In this document: piece by piece, positions 45,794 to 52,052 of the stretch
How the letters are laid out: every line of letters begins with the position of its first letter
Position numbering within the stretch: the stretch's first letter is position 1
Assembly: GCA_011523515.1 (NCBI GenBank)
Contig: WTGO01000135.1
Coordinates: 1-52,052 of the forward strand
Direction: 5' to 3'
DNA length: 52,052 bases
Origin: Chloroflexota bacterium
GTDB lineage: Bacteria > Chloroflexota > Anaerolineae > Aggregatilineales > Phototrophicaceae
Program-made: the position numbers and the translations under genes
Notes under the pieces: generated by a model
What the model was told of the DNA's origin: nothing
The model's database searches: none
Seen by the model: the letters and a program-made list of their open reading frames with translations, nothing else

Positions 45794-47635
45794 TTATCCG
45801 TCGGCGCCGGAGCGCGTTATGGACTCCACTCCATAATAGAGCCTGGCGCAATAGTTGTGCGTATCGTCAAAGATATGGAAGTCATAGACCAGCTCGCTAA
45901 GATTGTAGCTGAGCTCCGGGACGACTATAGCTTCGCTGCCGCCGTCGCGCTGGCGGACTATCTCCTCGTGCCGCGAATCCCACTCAGCGGCGAAAGCGCG
46001 CAGGTTGGGCAGGCGCTGACCCGGCCCGATGACGATTCCGGCCGCCAAAATCAGTGTGAGCAGGGCGGCGCAAAGAAGAAATCCGCCGCTCGAAGCACCG
46101 TACGATGCCGCGACGAGTCCGCTGCGCCGGAGCAGAATACCGATACCAAGTCCCCAAATCAAGCCGCTGGCTACGTGCAGGAAAGCCGTGCCCGCCAGGA
46201 TACGTTCCGAGAGAAAACCCAGGGCGAAAAGCGGCAAGGCTATCAGCGCCAGATAGCTGAAAAGGGCCGCGCCGGATGCGAATAACGGCAGCCGGCGCCA
46301 CAACCGCGAATCGGCATCGGCGACGCGGCCCGCCAATTGCCGCAAAAGGATGAAGAGCCAGGCCAACGCGCTGGCGAACAAGTATGTCGCCGCCTTGTAA
46401 TGAATGCTGCGTACCTGATCCATGGCGAATAGCAGCAAGGCGGCCAGCAGAATGGCATAGGCATAGGCGCGCCAGGCCGACTCATTGCCGCGCAAGAACA
46501 TATCAGTTCGCCGCCTGAACATCAGCAGCAACGAGAAGACCAGGCATTGGCCAATGTTCAGGCAAACGACCAAAAAGAAAGCGGCGCTGAAGCGGCCCAG
46601 AAATTGCGGCGCATCGCTGGTATGCGCCCACAGTAGGGGCAGGAAAAGCGCCTGTACGACCAATCCGGTCCATAGCGGACCTCGCGCCAACGCCGCCGGT
46701 CGCTGCGGACGCGGAGCGCGCTGGGGACGATACAGGCGCAGGGCCAGGCAAAGGCCCAGGCTCAGCATCAGCGCGAAGCTGGTAAAGGCGGGCTGATGAC
46801 CGACCTGCTCAAACAGTATCTCAAGCGAACGCGTGAGCAGCGCCGGCAGCGCCCGAATCGGCGGGCCCAGGTTGAGTTCCGCGTAAACGTGGCTGCCCGC
46901 GCGGACCCAGAATCCAGGCGCGGTCAACATAATGAGCGCTGCCGCCGCTGTCGCCAGACAACCCGCGCCCAGCAGGATGAGGCAGCGCCGCCGGTTGGTC
47001 TCACGCAGGAAGAGCATTGCGCCCAACAGAAGCATGGACAAAGTTGCGCCCTGGAAGACCACGAACATGGGCGCGAACCCGGCATTCAACAGACAGGCGA
47101 CCGCGATGACGCCAAGCGCCGCGCTGATGTGCCCGCCAGGCCGGAGCGCCGATTCCAGCGCGAAGGCGATAATCAGCGTCAGGATCGCCACCGGCAAGGC
47201 GTAGGCCACGACGGCGGCCATCCAGTAGAAGGACTGGAGGGATTGGAAGCCGTTAATGGCGGCGGCAACCAACAAGCCGGAAATCGTGAGCGCCAAGGGC
47301 AATCGGAGCTGCTGGACGCGCAGGCGCCTGAGCGCAATTAGCGTCAGCCAGGCCAGCCCAATCAGCCAAATGACGATTGTCAGCAGAGAGAAGACCGCCG
47401 GCGCCGCCTCGCCATTTGATTCAAACAAGAACTGGACAAAGTAATTGGAATAACTGCCGTTCCAGGTATCGCGCACGTGCCGCAGGCCGCCGAGAATGCC
47501 GTAGCGCGCGCTCCAGGCGATGTGACAGTAGTCGTCAGAGAGCAGACGACTGTGGCTGCCCAGGTAGCCCAACACCGCCGGCGGCAGCAAAGCCAGCAGC
47601 GCCACTGTCCAAGCTAAAGCACTACCTCGCCTCAT
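45794..47635 (-). CDS. DUF6056/GT-C-like polytopic membrane protein (first array copy)
   Basis: A 613-residue protein: LLSDDYCHIAWSARYGILGGLRHVRDTWNGSY first loop, FQSLQSFYWMAAVVAYALPV, AHTSDAPQFLGRFSAAFF, and the end AEWDSRHEEIVRQRDGGSEAIVVPELSYNL with YYGVESI. AAGGGACGGGC precedes the ATG. It begins nine bases after the stop of the PBP-like gene, so the array is probably read from the same transcript. Confidence 0.8.
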   Translation of the reverse strand: MRRGSALAWTVALLALLPPAVLGYLGSHSRLLSDDYCHIAWSARYGILGGLRHVRDTWNGSYSNYFVQFLFESNGEAAPAVFSLLTIVIWLIGLAWLTLIALRRLRVQQLRLPLALTISGLLVAAAINGFQSLQSFYWMAAVVAYALPVAILTLIIAFALESALRPGGHISAALGVIAVACLLNAGFAPMFVVFQGATLSMLLLGAMLFLRETNRRRCLILLGAGCLATAAAALIMLTAPGFWVRAGSHVYAELNLGPPIRALPALLTRSLEILFEQVGHQPAFTSFALMLSLGLCLALRLYRPQRAPRPQRPAALARGPLWTGLVVQALFLPLLWAHTSDAPQFLGRFSAAFFLVVCLNIGQCLVFSLLLMFRRRTDMFLRGNESAWRAYAYAILLAALLLFAMDQVRSIHYKAATYLFASALAWLFILLRQLAGRVADADSRLWRRLPLFASGAALFSYLALIALPLFALGFLSERILAGTAFLHVASGLIWGLGIGILLRRSGLVAASYGASSGGFLLCAALLTLILAAGIVIGPGQRLPNLRAFAAEWDSRHEEIVRQRDGGSEAIVVPELSYNLSELVYDFHIFDDTHNYCARLYYGVESITRSGADG

Positions 47636-47644
47636 GCCCGTCCC

Positions 47645-50587
47645 TTAGCCTGCGACAAAACCCAGCGCCAGGCGCGACTCCGCGCGATTGCCGACCTGGT
47701 CGAAAGCCAGCGCCCTAATCACTGCATCGCCCACCAGATCGGCTTCAAGCTCGACGCCGTAGGGCCAATCGCGATCGACCAGCAACAAGGCGCCATCGCG
47801 ATAGAATTCGACGCGCTCAATGGCCAGGTTGTCACTGACTTCCGCCAGTAGCGAAACAACTTCGCCCACGGCAATTGCGCTCGCGTCGGCGCCGCCGCTC
47901 GCCTGCAGTTTAACGGCCGGCGGCGTATTGTCGAAGGTCAGCAACTTGGTATCCGTCAGCCGGCTGCCGTCCGCAAAGTCTACTGTTAATCGCAAGGTAT
48001 GGATACCGCTGAGCAGGATAGTTTCCCAAGTGGCCGCGACCGCGCCGGCGCTGTCGACGCTGCGCCGCTCGCCGATCGGGCGCCAGCGCTCCGGGTTGAC
48101 ATCCGCGCCGTATTCCAGCAACCAGCTCTCGGCGTCGGCGCGGTTGATCGCTCCGACTACTTCCACCGTCGCGCCGGCATAAGCATAGTCCTCCGGCGAC
48201 GTCAAGAGCACATCCCGGCCGGCGGTCCGGTCTTGGTCGGCGCTGTAGCTGCTGGGCGGCAAGGGCATATTGTTTTCAACCCACCACTCGAGGATATCGT
48301 CCGGCGGTACGAAGTAGGCGACTTCCTCGCGCAGATTCGCGGGCGTATGCACCGTGGACAGCTGCTTGGTGGCGCTATTGATCTCGACCGTGAGCCAACG
48401 GTCGTCGCGCCGCAATTCGGAGCGGGCAGGCACCAATTCCTGGCGCGTGGGACAATGATCGGTGGTAGCGGGCAGCAAGCCGGATAGCTCGCATACCAGG
48501 TATTCCTCGATATCGGCCGGCGCCGTCCAGGAGCGCGGCGGCAAGCCGAGCGTCTCGTGCGCGGCGCGCATCAGCCCACTCCAGACGGGCGCTGTGCCCA
48601 GGCGCTGCCAGTCGTCGATGCTCATCCCGGCTTGGTCGTTACGACCGCTATGCGCCGCCAACACCAGATCCGGCGTATAGCCAAGCGTCCAACTGTCGCG
48701 GTTGTCGCCGCTCAATCCATCAATCACGGCGGCCGGCCGGTCCAGCTGCAGCACCAGATCCGGCCGCTGCAAGGTCGCGCGCCGCGCGTCGGCGTCCGCC
48801 AGGATGTCGTTGACCAGGTAAGCCAGGCTGGGCTCGATGAGGGTCGTCTGCCTAGCGCCCGGCGGCAGCTGCTCTAGCGACCAGAGCACACGCCCGGCAG
48901 CGTCCTCAATGCGCAGTACAGCGACCGGGTCGAGCTGACGCTGCCCGGCCGCCGGCGAGCTGTCGATGCCACGCATGACGCCCTGCGCCGCCAGCACACT
49001 ATAGGCGTAGGCGGCATCCAGCACGGAGACCGCCCCGCCCCGCTCCAGCAAATCCAGATCGGCGCGGCCGGCATCGAGGCTGGTGAAACCAAGCGCCTGC
49101 GCCATGCGCAAGGCCGAGGGCATGCCGGTTCGGCTGGCCACTTGAACGGCGGGCGGCAGCAGGCCGGCCGCCAAGGCGTCGCGCGCGAGCAGCGGCCCGC
49201 GATAGCGGCCGTCGCTATTGGCCGGCGCGTAGATTAGATCGGCCGCCCGACCCGGATACCGCCGCGGGATGTCGTAGAGCATGGACGCGGGAGTGAATTC
49301 GCGGCGCAGAAAGGCGTCCATATAGACGAAGGGGCGTAGCACAACTGCCGGCTGAAAGCGTGGCGTCGCCGCCTCGCCAACCAGGCTCAAGATTTCTCCA
49401 CTGGTGACATCAACCAGCGTCAGCGCGCCCGAATCAGGCGGCGAATCCAGCCCGGCGCTCGGCAGTCCGGACAGGCTGGCGGGCGGGCAGGGCGCGTCAT
49501 GCGCGGCGAGCGCCGCTGTCACCTGGCCGCGCAGCCCCTGCAGATGCGCTTGCAGCAGGCAGGCCGCATGCCGCTGCAGGTCCATTTCGAGTGTGGTGAT
49601 GACGCGCAGCCCGCCCCGCGCCACAAGCCGGGCGCCGTCCAGCCCTTGCCGATCCAGTATTGCCGCCGCCTGCCGCTTGGCGAAGTCGGCGAAAGCCGGC
49701 GCGATATTTGCGGAGTTTTTCGCCGGCGCGCGCGTTGTGAGCTCAGCAGCCGACGCCGCGTCAAAGGCGGGTTTGTCGATCAGCCCGGCCTCTAGCATGT
49801 TGAAGAGCAGATCCGCGCCGCGCTCGCGGCTGCGGCGAGCGTTATCGAGCGGATTGATGGCGGGCTGCGCCGCGGTCATCGCCAGGACCGCGGCTTCGCT
49901 CAGACTAAGGCGCTCGGCCGGCTTGCCGAAGTAGACCTGGGCCGCCGCGTCCAGGCCGAAGGCATCGTGGCCGTAGGCGCGGCTATTGAGGCGCCACTCC
50001 AGCAGCTCCGCCGCGGTGTGGGTTCGCCGGCTCTCGGCGATAAGCACGATCTCCAGCAGGCGTTCGTCCAGACCACTGGAGCGCGTCAGGGGCAGCAAGG
50101 TCTCGCGCGTTAAATCAGCCGCGAGCCCGCCCTCGACCTCAAGCGGTAAGCCGATGATATAGCGCCAAAGCTGCAGGGCTGCCTCCAGCGGCGCGAAGCC
50201 GGCCGGCGTCTCCCGCGCGTTCGCGTCTTCCGCCAGCCGCGCAGCGTCAATCACATAAGACGGCAGGTCAGCCAGCCGCAGCCAGCGCCGCTTATCCCCA
50301 AGCGGATCGTCCACGCGGTGAATCTCGTGCCGTCCACTGCGATCGTAAAAGCGGGTCAAGCCCTGGTCGCGATCCAGAAAGGCCGTCTCTTGCGGCGTCG
50401 GCAAGTGGCCGGCCGCCTGCACATACAGCGAGACGGACAGACCAAGCAATGCCAGCGGCGGCGTCAAGGCCAGGGTCAGCGGCAGGAAAAACACGATGAT
50501 CAGCCACAGCGCCGAGCGCCGCGATTCGTGTTGACGGCGCTTTCTGCGGTTATGTCGGCGGCGGATGATATGCGCGACAGCAGGCAT
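47645..50587 (-). CDS. Class A penicillin-binding-protein homologue with replaced active-site residues
   Basis: A 980-residue protein in PBP1A/PbpC order: one membrane helix (27-54), a glycosyltransferase-51-like region (95-270), a transpeptidase-like region (385-680) and Ig-like C-terminal domains (790-980). In the transpeptidase, R-QPGSxxKPFVY is QPAVVLRPFVY (413-422; Ser and Lys replaced by Val and Arg), the SxN site is GLL (475-477), and KTG is replaced in VIDGLSGDN (621-629), while GYTPDLVLA is kept. In GT51 the ED pair (120-121) and LEIVLIAE remain, but the STITQQ loop and the His after ED are lost. So a pseudoenzyme. AGGACC precedes the ATG. Confidence 0.85.
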   Translation of the reverse strand: MPAVAHIIRRRHNRRKRRQHESRRSALWLIIVFFLPLTLALTPPLALLGLSVSLYVQAAGHLPTPQETAFLDRDQGLTRFYDRSGRHEIHRVDDPLGDKRRWLRLADLPSYVIDAARLAEDANARETPAGFAPLEAALQLWRYIIGLPLEVEGGLAADLTRETLLPLTRSSGLDERLLEIVLIAESRRTHTAAELLEWRLNSRAYGHDAFGLDAAAQVYFGKPAERLSLSEAAVLAMTAAQPAINPLDNARRSRERGADLLFNMLEAGLIDKPAFDAASAAELTTRAPAKNSANIAPAFADFAKRQAAAILDRQGLDGARLVARGGLRVITTLEMDLQRHAACLLQAHLQGLRGQVTAALAAHDAPCPPASLSGLPSAGLDSPPDSGALTLVDVTSGEILSLVGEAATPRFQPAVVLRPFVYMDAFLRREFTPASMLYDIPRRYPGRAADLIYAPANSDGRYRGPLLARDALAAGLLPPAVQVASRTGMPSALRMAQALGFTSLDAGRADLDLLERGGAVSVLDAAYAYSVLAAQGVMRGIDSSPAAGQRQLDPVAVLRIEDAAGRVLWSLEQLPPGARQTTLIEPSLAYLVNDILADADARRATLQRPDLVLQLDRPAAVIDGLSGDNRDSWTLGYTPDLVLAAHSGRNDQAGMSIDDWQRLGTAPVWSGLMRAAHETLGLPPRSWTAPADIEEYLVCELSGLLPATTDHCPTRQELVPARSELRRDDRWLTVEINSATKQLSTVHTPANLREEVAYFVPPDDILEWWVENNMPLPPSSYSADQDRTAGRDVLLTSPEDYAYAGATVEVVGAINRADAESWLLEYGADVNPERWRPIGERRSVDSAGAVAATWETILLSGIHTLRLTVDFADGSRLTDTKLLTFDNTPPAVKLQASGGADASAIAVGEVVSLLAEVSDNLAIERVEFYRDGALLLVDRDWPYGVELEADLVGDAVIRALAFDQVGNRAESRLALGFVAG

Positions 50588-50751
50588 TTGCCGGTCCTGA
50601 TTAGCGCCTCAGTTTCCTGCGCTCAGTGTACTCTGAATTGGCGACGGCGGATTAGAGAAGCGGACTAAATCCGAGTGAACAAACCCCCGGCAAAGCGACG
50701 GCTGAGCATTGGCGCTGCAGCCGTCGTGAGGCGCGACGCTGCGGATCAGCG

Positions 50752-51270
50752 TCAGAGTTCGTCGGCGAATCGCTTAAGCCCATCCCAATCGCCGTTGGCG
50801 GCCAGCTCGGCTTGCTGTGGCCAAGTCTCAAGCCGACCGGGCCGGCTGCGTCCGGAGGCTTCGATGATCGCTTCCAGTTCATCGACGGAGGCTCGCGCCA
50901 GGGTCGCGTAAGTGCGTATGCCGGCGTTGTTCAGCACGGTCTGGAAGACTGCGCCGATGCCGTTGATTTTGGTCAGGTCCTCCGGTTCGGCGTTGGCGTC
51001 GGCATCGCGGCGCACAATGGTTCGTTTCATCAGCTTCTCGGCGCCCTGCACGGCTTCTTCGGCCGCTTCCGCCGCGCCCGCGTCAGCATCCGCCGTCGCT
51101 TCACGGCGCGACCAGAGCCAGAAGACGACCGCCAGGGCGACCAAGCCAATCGTCCAGGAGAACATGTCGCGGTTGCTTTCGGGTGATATCGCCATGTTCA
51201 GCGCCAAAACGATCGCCAGCACCAGCGCTATCGTCGCTATCATGTCCTTCGCTTCGTGACTGAGTTTCAT
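50752..51270 (-). CDS. Two-helix membrane protein with helix-hairpin-helix domain
   Basis: A 172-residue protein. Two hydrophobic helices (residues 10-30 and 37-55) anchor an Ala/Glu linker and a C-terminal helix-hairpin-helix motif (DLTKINGIGAVFQTVLNNAGIRTYATLA), of the kind common at DUF4332-type domains. Such HhH domains bind DNA or act as protein contacts; with an anchor, tethering of DNA or of a partner is possible but unproven. Start ATG 51268-51270 with GGTGG before it; GTG 51280-51282 is an alternative. Confidence 0.8.
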   Translation of the reverse strand: MKLSHEAKDMIATIALVLAIVLALNMAISPESNRDMFSWTIGLVALAVVFWLWSRREATADADAGAAEAAEEAVQGAEKLMKRTIVRRDADANAEPEDLTKINGIGAVFQTVLNNAGIRTYATLARASVDELEAIIEASGRSRPGRLETWPQQAELAANGDWDGLKRFADEL

Positions 51271-51572
51271 AATGATTGCCACCGTCTCGATTCATGAACA
51301 TGCAACCGATTATAGCATATTCGGCCTGTGGAAAAGCGCGGCGCAGCGGCTTTCTGGTCGGCGAATCCGCCACTGCGCCCACCGCCGCTTGCAGGCTAAT
51401 TCGGCGCCTAGTCGCAATCCGCGCTATTTTCTACGTTATCCCCGACATGAGGTCGCCAACTCGCCTGGCCATCTCTACATTAGAGACGTTCGGAGGTAGC
51501 GGGGATCGTAAGGGACGCAAGTGTGGTACAATCCACCTGCTGTTCAATTTATCAAGAGCGAGGGACGGAGAA

Positions 51573-51974
51573 ATGATAATAGGCGTGACCGGCGTACCTG
51601 TCGATGACCAAGAAAAGGCGATGAAGTTCTATACAGACGTACTCGGCTTCCAAATCAAACACGATATGCCCTTGGGCAACCCGGAAGGCGACCGCTGGCT
51701 GACTGTGGTCTCGCCGGAGCGGCCCGATGGGGTCGAGCTGCTGCTGGAGCCCGATCGCAATCCCGTCACCCTCGCCTTTAAAGAAGGCTTAATGGAACAA
51801 GGCTACCCAGCCATTATCTTCAACTCCGACGATATTCAAGCAGAATACGATCGGCTGAGCGCGCTCGGCGTCGAATTCACCATGCCGCCCTCCGACATCG
51901 GTACCGTGATTATGGCGATATTCAACGATACCTGCGGCAACCTGATTCAGATTATGCAGGCTAAAGCGGGATAG
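51573..51974 (+). CDS. VOC-family (glyoxalase/bleomycin-resistance-type) protein
   Basis: A 133-residue VOC protein: VPVDDQEKAMKFYTDVLGFQIKHD and the second-half strand ending CGNLIQIMQ. Typical metal ligands are not obvious by eye (VDDQ, and a late Glu is replaced by Gln in LIQI), so it may bind a small molecule or work as dioxygenase or isomerase. CGGAG before ATG 51573 fixes the start; the longer open frame upstream has no ribosome site. Confidence 0.85.
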   Translation: MIIGVTGVPVDDQEKAMKFYTDVLGFQIKHDMPLGNPEGDRWLTVVSPERPDGVELLLEPDRNPVTLAFKEGLMEQGYPAIIFNSDDIQAEYDRLSALGVEFTMPPSDIGTVIMAIFNDTCGNLIQIMQAKAG

Positions 51975-51983
51975 CTATCAAGT

Positions 51984-52003
51984 GGGCGAGCCAAGGCTCG
52001 CCC
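51984..52003. repeat. Perfect 9-bp inverted repeat after the VOC gene
   Basis: gggcgagcc / aa / ggctcgccc forms a 2-base-loop hairpin just after the stop. No T run follows, so it is not a standard terminator. It resembles dispersed GC palindromes frequent in intergenic DNA of such genomes. The rest of the edge (52004-52052) holds nothing recognised. Confidence 0.6.
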
Positions 52004-52052
52004 CTACAAGGCTTGTCCGATAATTAGTGGATGAGGGTTGCCATCGCCCCAT

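Overview
The window reads as chromosomal DNA from a G+C-rich bacterium. Two ClpC-type unfoldases, a groES-groEL operon under a CIRCE element, DUF433/DUF5615 and XRE-ImmA/MazF modules, and many DUF6056-like membrane proteins fit a member of the Chloroflexota (Anaerolineae-like). That placement is inference from gene content, not from a marker-gene tree. No rRNA, CRISPR array, transposase or integrase was seen.

Layout. 1-12.5 kb is mostly housekeeping: a renal-dipeptidase-like M19 enzyme, small membrane/coiled-coil genes, tRNA-Ala(GGC) with a clear promoter, an operon of SDR epimerase, HAD phosphatase and a shikimate-kinase-like protein without a P-loop, an unusually long UxaA/GarD-type dehydratase, an EthD protein, a uracil-DNA-glycosylase-like protein, a membrane-anchored CARDB-type protein, a PPOX flavin/F420 protein and NAD synthase. 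12.6-15.1 kb is an insertion-prone, more A+T-rich stretch with an RDD protein, an orphan ORF and a DUF433-DUF5615 toxin-antitoxin pair next to a decayed second copy of the hisD 3' end. 15.1-24.6 kb holds a HisD-family dehydrogenase, a membrane methyltransferase, a MetE-like enzyme and a cupin on one strand, then a second methyltransferase, FolC, and a flippase-glycosyltransferase pair. 24.7-26.2 kb is an XRE-ImmA plus MazF module. 26.4-40.8 kb is a proteostasis block: ClpC-like ATPase, four-S1-domain protein, ClpC, and CIRCE-regulated GroES/GroEL. Set inside this block are a 1147-residue single-pass coiled-coil rod protein and a decayed neighbour sharing both of its ends. 40.8-50.6 kb is one cell-envelope unit: a class A penicillin-binding-protein homologue whose transpeptidase active-site residues are all replaced, then a tandem family of five DUF6056/GT-C-like membrane proteins, three full length and two truncated. 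The window ends with a helix-hairpin-helix membrane protein and a VOC-family protein.

The most unusual content: (1) the pseudo-PBP plus five-member membrane-protein array; (2) the membrane-anchored rod, predicted well over 100 nm long, with 189-bp internal repeats and a decayed paralogue that has an in-frame stop at a conserved Tyr; (3) the GarD/UxaA-type protein whose family motifs are divided between two tandem halves; (4) the toxin-antitoxin cassette beside a displaced hisD tail.
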